Source: Paracoccaceae bacterium (GTDB taxonomy: Bacteria; Pseudomonadota; Alphaproteobacteria; Rhodobacterales; Rhodobacteraceae). Taken from it: a stretch of 51,352 bases of DNA. The stretch spans positions 34,346 to 85,697 of the forward strand of contig JAPPHA010000077.1 in assembly GCA_028874915.1 (NCBI GenBank), written 5' to 3'. Below the pieces are notes generated by a model, which saw only the letters and a list, made by a program, of their open reading frames with translations, made no database searches and was not told the DNA's origin. Position 1 is the stretch's first letter; every line of letters starts with the position of its first letter. This document shows, one piece after another, positions 32,452-43,394 of the stretch. The translations under genes and the position numbers were made by a program.

Positions 32452-33299
32452 CGCTGGTTGCCGCGGCGCTGGCAATCTGGGCTGCCGCCTGGGCGATCAA
32501 TCGCCGGATTGCCGCAGTTCCGTCGGCCGATCGTCTTGCCCGGGTGCTGTCACCCGTGATCTTTGGCGCAACTGTCCTGGTCGTCTGGGAACTGCTGGTT
32601 CGAGGGTTCGAGGTTCCGGAAGTGATCCTGCCTCCAGTGAGCAGCATCGCGTCCAGATTCGTGAATAGCGCCGGGACGCTTTGGATCGACTTCGTGCAGA
32701 CATTCATCAAGGGTGCGCTGTCCGGTTATGCAATCGGGTGCACAGCCGCCTTCATCACCGCCGTCGCGATTGACAGGTCGCCATTTCTCCGGCGTGGACT
32801 GCTGCCGGTCGGCAACTTTGTCGCCGCCCTGCCGATTGTCGGGATGGCGCCGATCCTTGTCATGTGGTTCGGATTCGACTGGCAGTCGAAGGCGGCGGTG
32901 GTCGTGGTGATGGTCTTCTTCCCGATGCTGGTCAACACTGTCCAGGGACTTCGCGAAGCGCAGCCGATGCAACAGGACCTGATGCGAACCTACGCGGCAA
33001 ACTATTGGCAGACTCTTCTGAAGCTTCGGCTCCCGGCTGCCGGGCCGCTCATCATCAATGGGCTGAAGATCTGCGCGACGCTGGCGCTGATCGGCGCGAT
33101 TGTGGCCGAGTTTTTCGGTTCGCCTGTCCGGGGGATGGGGTTCCGAATTTCGACCGAAGTCGGGCGGTTGGCCCTTGACATGGTCTGGGCGGAGATCACA
33201 GTTGCCGCCATCGCAGGTTCGGCATTCTACGGTCTTGTGACGCTCATCGGTAGGGCGGCCAACTTCTGGCACCCATCGCAACGACGGGACTTGCGATAA
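32448..33299 (+). CDS. ABC importer permease, BPD_transp_1 type (second of two)
   Basis: A 283-residue membrane protein of the same family as its upstream neighbour. It begins at GTG 32448, overlapping the upstream stop by 4 bases (GTGA). Helices include VTLVAAALAIWAAAWAI at the start, VIFGATVLVVWELLVRGF, and ALSGYAIGCTAAFITAVAID. The EAA-like loop is QQDLMRTYAANYWQTLLKLR followed by LPAAGPLIINGLKI. VILPPVSSIASRFV is the usual periplasmic P-P motif before the core domain. It forms the channel with the first permease for the pyrimidine-linked importer. No separate ribosome-binding site is needed because of coupling. Confidence 0.87.
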   Translation: MTLVAAALAIWAAAWAINRRIAAVPSADRLARVLSPVIFGATVLVVWELLVRGFEVPEVILPPVSSIASRFVNSAGTLWIDFVQTFIKGALSGYAIGCTAAFITAVAIDRSPFLRRGLLPVGNFVAALPIVGMAPILVMWFGFDWQSKAAVVVVMVFFPMLVNTVQGLREAQPMQQDLMRTYAANYWQTLLKLRLPAAGPLIINGLKICATLALIGAIVAEFFGSPVRGMGFRISTEVGRLALDMVWAEITVAAIAGSAFYGLVTLIGRAANFWHPSQRRDLR

Positions 33300-33446
33300 T
33301 CGTATCCACGATCAAGACTTCAATGGGTTGGAGAATCATCGAATGGCAGATCCGGAGATTGGGACCGGCCGTTATCGGGCTGAGGCCCGCCGGACCGCAC
33401 CCTTCGGTTATTTTCAGAAACAAGGACAGAGAAAAGGAGACAAGAC

Positions 33447-34445
33447 ATGGCAAAGAGATTCATGACGCCACTGGCGGCCGGGATGGCCATTGTCCTTGCC
33501 GGCGCGACGTCGGTGATGGCGGCGGATTCGATGACGTTGCAACTCAAGTGGGTGACCCAGGCCCAGTTCGCCGGCTACTACGTCGCCCTGGACAAGGGTT
33601 TCTACGCTGAAGAGGGGCTGGACGTCGAAATCAATCCCGGGGGTCCGGACATCGCGCCCCCGCAGGTGATTGCCGGCGGTGGTGCCGACGTTACCGTCGA
33701 GTGGATGCCGGCGGCGCTCGCGGCGCGCGAAAGGGGACTGCCACTCGTCAATATCGCCCAACCGTTCAAGTCTTCAGGCATGATGTTGACCTGCCGCAAG
33801 GATGCCGGTGTCGCGAGCACCGACGATTTTCGCGGCAAGACGCTTGGAGTCTGGTTCTTCGGCAACGAATATCCTTTCCTCAGCTGGATGAGCCAGCTGG
33901 GAATTCCGACAGAAGGTGGGGACGACGGGGTCGAAGTTCTCAAACAGGGATTCAACGTTGATCCGATCCTGCAGAATCAGGCCGCCTGTATCTCCACGAT
34001 GACCTACAATGAATACTGGCAGGTGATCGATGCCGGCTTGTCGCCGGATGAACTGGTCGTGTTCAAGTACGAGGACCAGGGTGTGGCGACGCTTGAAGAC
34101 GGCCTGTACGTCCTTGAAGAACGGCTTGACGATCCCGCCTTCGTGGACAAGATGGTTCGTTTCGTTCGGGCGTCGATGAAGGGCTGGAAATATGCTGAGG
34201 AGAACGTGGACGAGGCTGTCGGGATTGTTCTCGACAATGATGCCACCGGCGCCGCGACGGAACACCATCAGACCCGAATGATGGGCGAGATCGCCAAATT
34301 GACGGCCGGCTCCGACGGTTCGCTCGATCCCGCCGACTTCGAACGCACGGTGGATACACTGCTCGCGGGTGGGTCGGACCCCGTCATTACTGCACGACCG
34401 GAAGGTGCGTGGACACATGCGATCACGGATGTCGCACTGAACTGA
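33447..34445 (+). CDS. NMT1/THI5-type ABC substrate-binding protein
   Basis: A 332-residue secreted binding protein. MAKRFMTPLAAGMAIVLAG, then TSVMA|AD, is a signal peptide with a likely signal peptidase I site after residue 25. The mature part begins LQLKWVTQAQFAGYYVALDK, the start shared by NMT1-like proteins binding pyrimidines, hydroxymethylpyrimidine or riboflavin precursors. VTVEWMPAALAARERGLPLV and FRGKTLGVWFFGNEYPFLSW are also diagnostic. An AAAGGAGAC lies 5 bases before the ATG, the strongest translation signal of the operon, fitting the excess of binding protein needed. Its place at the end of the pyrimidine island supports uptake of a pyrimidine base or related ring. A strong hairpin follows. 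Confidence 0.9.
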   Translation: MAKRFMTPLAAGMAIVLAGATSVMAADSMTLQLKWVTQAQFAGYYVALDKGFYAEEGLDVEINPGGPDIAPPQVIAGGGADVTVEWMPAALAARERGLPLVNIAQPFKSSGMMLTCRKDAGVASTDDFRGKTLGVWFFGNEYPFLSWMSQLGIPTEGGDDGVEVLKQGFNVDPILQNQAACISTMTYNEYWQVIDAGLSPDELVVFKYEDQGVATLEDGLYVLEERLDDPAFVDKMVRFVRASMKGWKYAEENVDEAVGIVLDNDATGAATEHHQTRMMGEIAKLTAGSDGSLDPADFERTVDTLLAGGSDPVITARPEGAWTHAITDVALN

Positions 34446-34516
34446 CGCCAAAGGAGTGCAATGCCGCCCGTGTTGATCTCACCCGAGGTTCTGCACCGGG
34501 TACAGGCAACAGGAAT

Positions 34517-34544
34517 CCGGCGTTGGCAGCGGTGCCAACGCCGG
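34517..34544 (+). terminator. Strong hairpin downstream of the pyrimidine importer operon
   Basis: CCGGCGTTGGCA (34517-34528), a GCGG loop, then TGCCAACGCCGG (34533-34544): a perfect 12-base-pair stem about 70 bases after the binding-protein stop. There is no T-run after it (ACTTGATTCC follows), so it is not a standard Rho-independent terminator. It could stop transcription with Rho, or protect the 3' end of the binding-protein message, which is common downstream of such genes. Confidence 0.6.
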
Positions 34545-34656
34545 ACTTGATTCCGGCAGAACCGGTCAAGACCCCTTGGCTTCTCGACACCCGCGATTGG
34601 ATGGCGATTCGGTCCGGAGGAGTCGGCGCGGGCAACCGCGGGCCGAATTGAATTCG

Positions 34657-35196
34657 GTGCGGTCGACCGAACTCTGGGTGTTCGGTTACGGTTCGCTCAT
34701 CTGGCAACCCGGGTTTCCGTATATGGAGGCGGTTCCCGGTGTTCTCGATGGCTATGCCCGGCGATTTTGCATGTGGTCTGTCCAGTTTCGTGGATCGCAA
34801 CAGTCGCCGGGATTGGTGCTGGCTCTCAAGCAGGAAGCCGGTGCGTCCTGTCATGGCCTGACTTATCGCGTTTCCGTCGACCGGGCGGGCCCGGTCCTGG
34901 CCCAACTGCGCGAACGGGAACTTGTGCTGTCCGCCTATCGGGAAACGCGCGAAACCGTCGTTCTTGGCGATGGCCGGACGGTGGCGGCCGTGTGTTTCGT
35001 CATCGATCCAACCCACGAACTCTACTGTGGCGAACTTTCCGCTGACGAGCAGGCCCGGATCATCAGCCGAGCTTCCGGGACCCGCGGCGACAATCGGGAG
35101 TATCTGTATTGGACCTGCGCCCATCTCGACAGGCTCGGCCTTTCCGATCCGGAACTCACCGCGCTCGAGGCCCGGGTCCGGAAATTAACCCCGTGA
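34657..35196 (+). CDS. chaC: ChaC-like gamma-glutamylcyclotransferase
   Basis: About 180 residues. ELWVFGYGSLIWQPGF at the start is the ChaC YGSLIW substrate-binding motif. GLVLALKQEAGASCHGLTYR and RERELVLSAYRE follow, the latter holding the catalytic Glu, and FVIDPTHELYCGELS is the conserved late segment. ChaC enzymes cleave glutathione to 5-oxoproline and Cys-Gly in the cytosol. The start is uncertain: GTG 34657, TTG 34648 and TTG 34576 are in frame, none with a clear ribosome-binding site; the first gives a typical N-terminus. It stands alone between the pyrimidine operon and the MotA-like gene. The C-terminus (ALEARVRKLTP) is complete. Confidence 0.85.
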   Translation: MRSTELWVFGYGSLIWQPGFPYMEAVPGVLDGYARRFCMWSVQFRGSQQSPGLVLALKQEAGASCHGLTYRVSVDRAGPVLAQLRERELVLSAYRETRETVVLGDGRTVAAVCFVIDPTHELYCGELSADEQARIISRASGTRGDNREYLYWTCAHLDRLGLSDPELTALEARVRKLTP

Positions 35197-35367
35197 CCGT
35201 CGATCGTGTTCTCCTTCATGCCGGAGGTCCAGGCCATCGGTCGCACGATCGCCAGGATGGACCCGGCCTGCCGGAGCGTTGGGCGTATCTGCTGGCTCCT
35301 TGCCAACGTGACGTGAGTGACTTAATCGCCAAGCCGAGGTACAGTGGTTCATTGGCGTGTTTCCCGG

Positions 35368-36615
35368 ATGTTCGGCGAGGATAAGTTTCGGTACGAGTTC
35401 ACCCATCCGGTGAACCAGATCTTGACCATGCTCGTCCTGACGGTTTTGGTCGGGGTCGGCTCCTACATAATTTATCCGTCGGTTGGTCAGATTTTCACGG
35501 CCTCCCCCTATTTGAACGGTTTCATCGTCGGGGTTTTTGTCTGCGGTTTGTTGTCGTGCTTCTGGCGGGTTTTCGCGTTGATCACTTCGGTCAACTGGAT
35601 TGAGGGCTTTGCGGGCGATCGCCCCGGCTACGAAGCCAGCCGCCCGCCCGCCCTTCTGGCTCCTCTCGCTGTTCTCCTGGGAACACAGGGTGCTCGCGCC
35701 GCGCTCACGACGTTTTCGGCCCGGTCGATCCTCGATTCCGTTGCGACCCGAATTGATGAAGGACGGGAGATCACCCGTTACATCATCAACTTGCTGATCT
35801 TTCTCGGGCTTCTCGGCACATTCTACGGCCTTGCGACCTCCGTTCCGGCGGTCGTCGACACCATTCGGTCACTGGCGCCCGGAGGTCAGGGCGAAGACGG
35901 ACTCATGGTCTTCAACAACCTGATGAAAGGTCTGGAGACACAATTGGGCGGCATGGGAACGGCTTTCGGGTCCTCACTTCTCGGCCTTGCTGGATCGCTG
36001 GTTGTGGGGCTTCTCGATCTGTTTGCCGGTCATGGCCAGAATCGTTTCTACCGGGAACTGGAAGAATGGATCTCCTCGATCACCCGAATCGGCATTTCGG
36101 CCGGAGAAACCGACGCCCGTCAGGAGTTTCGAATTGGTGACGCACCGGGTTCGCGGGGTGCAGTCGGAACTGCCCTTGTCCCGGTTCAGGAAGAGGAACC
36201 CGACGCCCTGTCCCGCGAACAATGGGTGGAACTTGTGGCGACGCTCAGCGCGGCGACGGAGACATTTGCTGAACGTCAGACGGAAACGGAACATCAGATC
36301 GAACGGATAGCCAATCTGGTCGAACGGCTGACGGATCAGTCTTACGGGCAGCCATTCGTTCCGATGTCCGATGTCCTTGCCGAAGTCGCCGAAAGCCAAC
36401 GGCAGATCGCGGATTCTCTCGCCAGACGGACATCGGAGGAACTGATCCTCGACAGTGATTCCCGATCGAGACTGCGGGGGATCGAAGCCCATCTCCTTCG
36501 AATCCTCGAGGAAATGTCGGTCGGCCGCCAGGATTCCATTGCCGACCTCAGGGCCGACCTCGCCGTGCTGATCTCGACCCTGCAGGTTGCCATGGAGGGC
36601 CAGGAAAGAGATTAG
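35368..36615 (+). CDS. MotA/TolQ/ExbB-type inner-membrane proton-channel protein
   Basis: About 415 residues. Four membrane helices are visible: ILTMLVLTVLVGVGSYIIY, LNGFIVGVFVCGLLSCFW, then YIINLLIFLGLLGTFYGLAT and TAFGSSLLGLAGSLVVGLLD, the last two being the conserved MotA_ExbB core. A cytoplasmic region lies between the second and third helices. The C-terminal 170 residues are hydrophilic and rich in heptad-like helices (ETFAERQTETEHQIERIANL). The start is taken as ATG 35368 (MFGEDKFRYEF). The OmpA-like partner begins 3 bases after its stop, so the two form one unit: a predicted proton-driven complex anchored to peptidoglycan. It is not flagellar MotA, because no flagellar genes are near and the C-terminal tail differs. 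Confidence 0.82.
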   Translation: MFGEDKFRYEFTHPVNQILTMLVLTVLVGVGSYIIYPSVGQIFTASPYLNGFIVGVFVCGLLSCFWRVFALITSVNWIEGFAGDRPGYEASRPPALLAPLAVLLGTQGARAALTTFSARSILDSVATRIDEGREITRYIINLLIFLGLLGTFYGLATSVPAVVDTIRSLAPGGQGEDGLMVFNNLMKGLETQLGGMGTAFGSSLLGLAGSLVVGLLDLFAGHGQNRFYRELEEWISSITRIGISAGETDARQEFRIGDAPGSRGAVGTALVPVQEEEPDALSREQWVELVATLSAATETFAERQTETEHQIERIANLVERLTDQSYGQPFVPMSDVLAEVAESQRQIADSLARRTSEELILDSDSRSRLRGIEAHLLRILEEMSVGRQDSIADLRADLAVLISTLQVAMEGQERD

Positions 36616-36618
36616 TCC

Positions 36619-39600
36619 TTGGCGCTCCTTCGTAAATACAGAAGTCGAGTGACCGGCAGCATTTGGACCGGATTCGTTGACGCGATGACGGCTCTGCTCC
36701 TGCTCCTGATGTTCGTTCTGTCGATCTTCCTGATCGTGCAATTCGTCCTCCAGGAAACGATTACAGGTCAGGATGAGGAGTTGGACAGTCTCGCCCGACA
36801 AATCGGCGAGTTGTCGTTCGCGCTGGGCTTGTCTCAGCGAGAGGAGAACCGCCTCGGCGAAGAGGTCGAACGTCTTGAGGACGTTCTCGGCGTCTCCGAG
36901 AACAGGCTGGCGTCACAAGAGGCCAAGATCACCTCACTGACGGAATTGACGTCCGGTCAGGCCGCGACAATTTCGGAACTCCGTGGCAGAATTGTCAGTT
37001 TCGAAGACCAGGTGGCCGCACTCCTCGCCGACAGGACCCAACTCCAGAACCGAAACAACCGGCTGCTGGCGGAACTGGGAGAGTTGGAAACAGCCCGTCA
37101 GACGGAGGTTTCGCAGAAAGAAGCGGCCCGGATCGCGTTGGCGCGGGCACGGGAGGAAATCGACGCCCAGGCAGAAGCAGCCCGGTTGGCTGCGGCCCGC
37201 CGCGAAGCGCTAGAAGCGATGATTGCCCAGCTCAGGGCTGATTCCGCAGCGACCCAACTGTCCCTGACCGAAGCCCTTGGTCTCCTTTCCGGAACCCGGG
37301 AGGACCTGGAATCATCCCGCCAGACGGTCTCGGAACTTGAGTTGCTGCTCGCCAGCGCCCATGACGATGTCGAATCCAGGGACGCCGTGATTGCGGAACT
37401 CCGGACTCTTCTCGCAACTGCCCTCCGCGAACGTGACACCAGCCGGGAGTTGTCGGCTGGCCTGGAAAACCGGTTGGCGGAAACACGGGCCGACCTGGAC
37501 ACGAGCCGCTCCCTTGTCGCCGAACTGGAAGCCGGTGTTGCCAGTTCACAGGATGATCTGGCGGAGAGTCGGGAGCGGATTGTCGCACTTGAGGCCCTTC
37601 TTGCCGGAATCCGCAATCAGCTTTCGACGATTCGGGCCACTGCGGCGGACAACGCAACGGCGCTTTCGGCTGCCAATGCCGAACTGGAGACCGAACGGAA
37701 GCAGGTGGCCGACCTGCGAGCCGAGTTGCTCCGAACCCGTGATGCGCTTGCCGTAAGCCTCGACAGGGTCTCGGACCTCGAAGCTGCCTTGGCGGCGGCC
37801 AACGCCGATCTGGCGACGACCCGCCAGTCGGTCTCGGATCTTGAGACCTCCGTCGCCGATGCGCGAGAGACGTTGTCCGAGCGTGACAGGACGGTGTCGG
37901 ATCTGGAGACGGCGCTTTCCGGGACCCGCACGGACCTTGCGGACGAGCGCCGGAGCGTTGCGAGGCTGGAAGCGGTGCTCGAAAGGACACGCGAGGCTCT
38001 GGCTGCCAGCCTGGTCAGGGTTGAGAACCTGGAAGCGGAGTTGGCGACGGTCCGGGCTGACCTGTCAGCGACCCGCCAGTCGGTCTCGGACCTTGAGACT
38101 TCCGTCGCCGATGCGCGAGAGACGTTGTCCGAGCGTGACAGGACGGTGTCGGATCTGGAGACGGCGCTTTCCGGGACCCGCACGGACCTTGCGGGCGAGC
38201 GCCGGAGCGTTGCGAGGCTGGAAGCGGAACTCGAAAGGACGCGCGAGGCTCTTGCCGCCAGCCTGGTCAGGGTTTCGGATCTGGAAGTGGAATTGGCAAC
38301 GGTCCGGGCCGACCTGTCAGCGAGCCGGCAGTCGGTCTCGGATCTTGAGACTACCGTTGCCGATGCGCGGGAGGCACTGTTCGAGCGTGACAGCAAGGTG
38401 TCGGATCTGGAGACGGCGCTGTCCGGGGCCCGCACGGATCTTGCGGACGAGCGCCGGAGCGTTGACGAGTTGGAAGCGGAACTCGAAAGGACGCGTGAGG
38501 CTCTTTCCGCCAGCCTGGTCAGGGTTTCGGATCTGGAAGTGGAATTGGCGACGATACGGGCTGACCTGTCGGCGAGCCGGCGGTCTGTCTCGGATCTCGA
38601 GACCACCGTTGCCGGTGCGCGGGACGCACTGTCCGAACGTGACAGCAAGGTGTCGGATCTGGAGACGGCCCTGGCCGCCAGTCTGGCCAGGGTTGAGGAC
38701 CTGGAAGTGGAGTTGGCGACGGTCCGGTCGGATCTGTCGGCGAGCCGGCGGTCGGTCTCGGATCTCGAGACCACCGTTGCCGGTGCGCGAGAGGCGCTGT
38801 CCGAGCGTGACAGCAAGGTGTCGGATCTGGAGACGGCCCTGGCCGCCAGTCTGGCCAGGGTTGAGGACCTGGAAGCGAACCTGGCGACGGTCCGGTCGGA
38901 TCTGTTGGCAAGTCGGCAGTCGGTCTCGGATCTTGAGACTACCGTTGCCGGTGCGCGGGAGGCACTGTCCGAGCGTGACAGCAAGGTGTCGGACCTGGAG
39001 ACGGCCCTGGCCGCCAGCCTGGTGAGGATTTCGGACCTGGAAGCGGAACTGGCGACGGTCCGGTCGGATCTGTCGGCGAGCCGGCAGTCGGTCTCGGATC
39101 TCGAGACCACCGTTGCCGGTGCGCGGGAGGCACTGTCCGAACGTGACAGCAAAGTGTCGGATCTGGAGACGGCCCTGGCCGCCAGCCTGGTGAGGATTTC
39201 GGATCTGGAAGCGGAGCTGGCGACGGTCCGGGCTGACTTGTCGGCGAGCCGGCTGTTGGTTTCCGACCTTGAGATCACGGTCTCCGGTAACCGGGAGACC
39301 CTGACCCAAAGCGAGGCGGACATCGACCGTCTGCAATCGGCACTTGACGCGGCTCATCAGGCGCTGGCCGATGAACGGCAGGGGTCCGAAGGTCTTCGGG
39401 CGGAACTGGAGAAGGCCCGAAACGCGCTCGCCGCGAGTCTGATCCGGGTCTCGGACCTGGAGGCCGAGTTGCAGGTGGCGACTGCCGATCTGGCGGCCGG
39501 CCGGCAGTCCCGGTCCCGCCTGCAGGATCTGCTCGCCGGGTCGCAAGGCGAACTGGTTTCGGCCCGGGCGCGGATCGGGGAGCTTGAAGGATCCTTGTCG

Positions 39601-40899
39601 GGAAGCGAGCAGAGCCTGGCGGCGGCGCGTTCGGACCTTGCCACGCGCGATACCGAGCTCGCGACGCTGAAACAGCGGCTGGCCCGCCTGGAGGCCGAGC
39701 TGGTGGCGGTCAGCCGGGAGGTCCGGTCCCTGGCGTCGCGGCTGGCCGAGAACCAGACGGCGCTGGCCCGGACCGAGGCCGATCGGGATCAGACGGCCCG
39801 CATGCTGGCGGATCTGGAGAACCGGACGTCGCTGACCGAAGCGGAACTGCGCCGGGCCATCGAACAGGCGACCCGGAAGCTGGATGAAGCGGAGGCGGCC
39901 CGTCTGGCCGAGATCGCCGCCGCCGAGGCCCTTCGTCGCCGTCTCGCCGAATCGGAGGACGCATTGACCGCGATGACGCTGGCGCTCGAGGAGGAACGGC
40001 GCCGGGCCGAGGACACGCTGACCCTTCTGGCTGCGGCCGACGCGGCACGGGACCGGGCGGAAGCGGCCCGGGCGGCGGCCGAGACTGCCCTTGAACAGGT
40101 GGAATCGGAGGCTTCGGCACGGCTGACGGAGACGGAACGGATGGATCGGCTCCTTGCCCAGGCGCGGACGGAACTTGCCGATGTCCAGCGCGTGTCGGAG
40201 GACCGGCAACGGACTGTGGCGCTGCTGAGTCGTCAGGCCCAGGAGCTTCGCCGTCAGCTTGCGGACCTCCAGGGCATTCTGGAAGCGTCCGAGGAACGGG
40301 ATGCGGCGAATCAGGTCCAGATTGTCAATCTGGGATCCCGGCTCAACCAGGCACTGGCGCAGGTGGCGGCGGAACAGAAGCGCAGGGCCGAACTGGAGGA
40401 GCGCGAACGCAAGCGTCTCGAAGAGGAGGCGAAGGACCTGGAGCGGTATCGTTCGGACTTCCTGGCCAAGCTTCGGGATGTGGTGGCCGGGCGGACGGGG
40501 GTAAGAATTGTCGGCGACCGGTTCCTGTTCTCGTCGGAGGTTCTCTTCGAGGTCGGGTCCGATCAACTGGGTGACACCGGCCGGACCGAGCTTCGCCGTG
40601 TCGCCGGCATCCTGAGAGACATTGCCGAGGGAATCTCGCCGGATGTCGACTGGATCCTGCGGGTGGATGGCCATACCGACAAGACTCCGGTGCGGCCGAA
40701 CGACCTGTTCCGCGACAACTGGGAGTTGAGCCAGGCCCGGGCGCTTGCGGTCGTGAAATTCCTGATCGAGGACCAGGGCCTGCCGGCCGACCGGCTCTCG
40801 GCCAACGGGTTCGGCGAACACCGTCCCATCGCCGAAGGGGATGACCCGGCGTCCCTGGCGCAGAACCGCCGGATCGAACTGAAACTCACGGAACGGTAG
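36619..40899 (+). CDS. Giant MotB/OmpA-like protein with repetitive coiled coil
   Basis: A 1426-residue protein. Residues 15-45 (WTGFVDAMTALLLLLMFVLS, then IFLIVQFVL) form a single membrane helix with Asp21 at the position of the proton-carrying Asp of MotB. Residues 50-1270 are almost wholly heptad coiled coil, including near-identical repeats at about 374-890. Residues 1290-1426 are an OmpA peptidoglycan-binding domain: VDGHTDKTPVRPNDLF, NWELSQARALAVVKFL, ANGFGEHRPIAEG and NRRIELKL. Related alphaproteobacterial proteins are usually 400-800 residues, so this one is greatly enlarged. The start is TTG 36619, 3 bases after the MotA-like stop. Predicted to sit in the inner membrane with the coil crossing the periplasm, or folding back, to reach peptidoglycan. 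Function of the pair is not established. Confidence 0.85.
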   Translation: MALLRKYRSRVTGSIWTGFVDAMTALLLLLMFVLSIFLIVQFVLQETITGQDEELDSLARQIGELSFALGLSQREENRLGEEVERLEDVLGVSENRLASQEAKITSLTELTSGQAATISELRGRIVSFEDQVAALLADRTQLQNRNNRLLAELGELETARQTEVSQKEAARIALARAREEIDAQAEAARLAAARREALEAMIAQLRADSAATQLSLTEALGLLSGTREDLESSRQTVSELELLLASAHDDVESRDAVIAELRTLLATALRERDTSRELSAGLENRLAETRADLDTSRSLVAELEAGVASSQDDLAESRERIVALEALLAGIRNQLSTIRATAADNATALSAANAELETERKQVADLRAELLRTRDALAVSLDRVSDLEAALAAANADLATTRQSVSDLETSVADARETLSERDRTVSDLETALSGTRTDLADERRSVARLEAVLERTREALAASLVRVENLEAELATVRADLSATRQSVSDLETSVADARETLSERDRTVSDLETALSGTRTDLAGERRSVARLEAELERTREALAASLVRVSDLEVELATVRADLSASRQSVSDLETTVADAREALFERDSKVSDLETALSGARTDLADERRSVDELEAELERTREALSASLVRVSDLEVELATIRADLSASRRSVSDLETTVAGARDALSERDSKVSDLETALAASLARVEDLEVELATVRSDLSASRRSVSDLETTVAGAREALSERDSKVSDLETALAASLARVEDLEANLATVRSDLLASRQSVSDLETTVAGAREALSERDSKVSDLETALAASLVRISDLEAELATVRSDLSASRQSVSDLETTVAGAREALSERDSKVSDLETALAASLVRISDLEAELATVRADLSASRLLVSDLEITVSGNRETLTQSEADIDRLQSALDAAHQALADERQGSEGLRAELEKARNALAASLIRVSDLEAELQVATADLAAGRQSRSRLQDLLAGSQGELVSARARIGELEGSLSGSEQSLAAARSDLATRDTELATLKQRLARLEAELVAVSREVRSLASRLAENQTALARTEADRDQTARMLADLENRTSLTEAELRRAIEQATRKLDEAEAARLAEIAAAEALRRRLAESEDALTAMTLALEEERRRAEDTLTLLAAADAARDRAEAARAAAETALEQVESEASARLTETERMDRLLAQARTELADVQRVSEDRQRTVALLSRQAQELRRQLADLQGILEASEERDAANQVQIVNLGSRLNQALAQVAAEQKRRAELEERERKRLEEEAKDLERYRSDFLAKLRDVVAGRTGVRIVGDRFLFSSEVLFEVGSDQLGDTGRTELRRVAGILRDIAEGISPDVDWILRVDGHTDKTPVRPNDLFRDNWELSQARALAVVKFLIEDQGLPADRLSANGFGEHRPIAEGDDPASLAQNRRIELKLTER
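37740..39290 (+). repeat. In-frame tandem repeats of 252 and 168 bases inside the coiled-coil gene
   Basis: The marker GTCTCGGAT/C (Val-Ser-Asp) recurs at 37831, 38083, 38335 and 38587 (steps of exactly 252) and then at 38755, 38923 and 39091, with a diverged copy at 39259 (steps of exactly 168). These are 84 and 56 codons, or 12 and 8 heptads, so the coiled-coil register is kept. The short unit lacks a 28-codon piece present in the long one (TDLADERRSVARLEAELERT and flanks). Copies differ at scattered bases, mostly synonymous, indicating duplication and drift rather than an assembly loop alone. Confidence 0.9.
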
Positions 40900-40929
40900 C
40901 GGGTCCTGCCGCCCGGCGGCCCGGACCCG
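40900..40929. terminator. GC-rich hairpin between convergent genes
   Basis: CGGGTCC (40900-40906) pairs with GGACCCG (40923-40929), with a smaller CCGCC/GGCGG pairing inside the loop. It lies directly after the stop of the giant coiled-coil gene and before the end of convergent clpA, a sensible place for a bidirectional stop of transcription. No T-run is present on either strand, so the assignment is tentative. Confidence 0.35.
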
Positions 40930-40968
40930 ACGCGACGGCTCCCGGCAGGATCCGACCCTGGCGCTCTC

Positions 40969-43323
<2,355 letters not shown>

Positions 43324-43394
43324 GGTTCGGCTCGGATTCCCGTTTCGAGGGCATTTGACGACCGGGGCCTTGGCTGAAAGCTTGATCCATCTCT

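Noticed and set aside
37740-39290. Possible CRISPR array or minisatellite from the regular spacing
   Set aside because: The units are 168 and 252 bases, almost identical throughout with no unique spacers, and fully in frame within a gene.
37617-40821. Long minus-strand open frames antisense to the coiled-coil gene (568 and 834 codons)
   Set aside because: The repetitive Ser/Arg-rich and Gln/Arg-rich products mirror the repeats on the plus strand. The plus-strand frame has a membrane helix, coiled coil and OmpA domain, so the antisense frames are by-products.
35368-40899. Zorya defence system
   Set aside because: MotA- and MotB-like genes are present, but no ZorC, ZorD or ZorE-type genes lie nearby; the neighbours are chaC and clpA, and the coiled-coil distribution differs.
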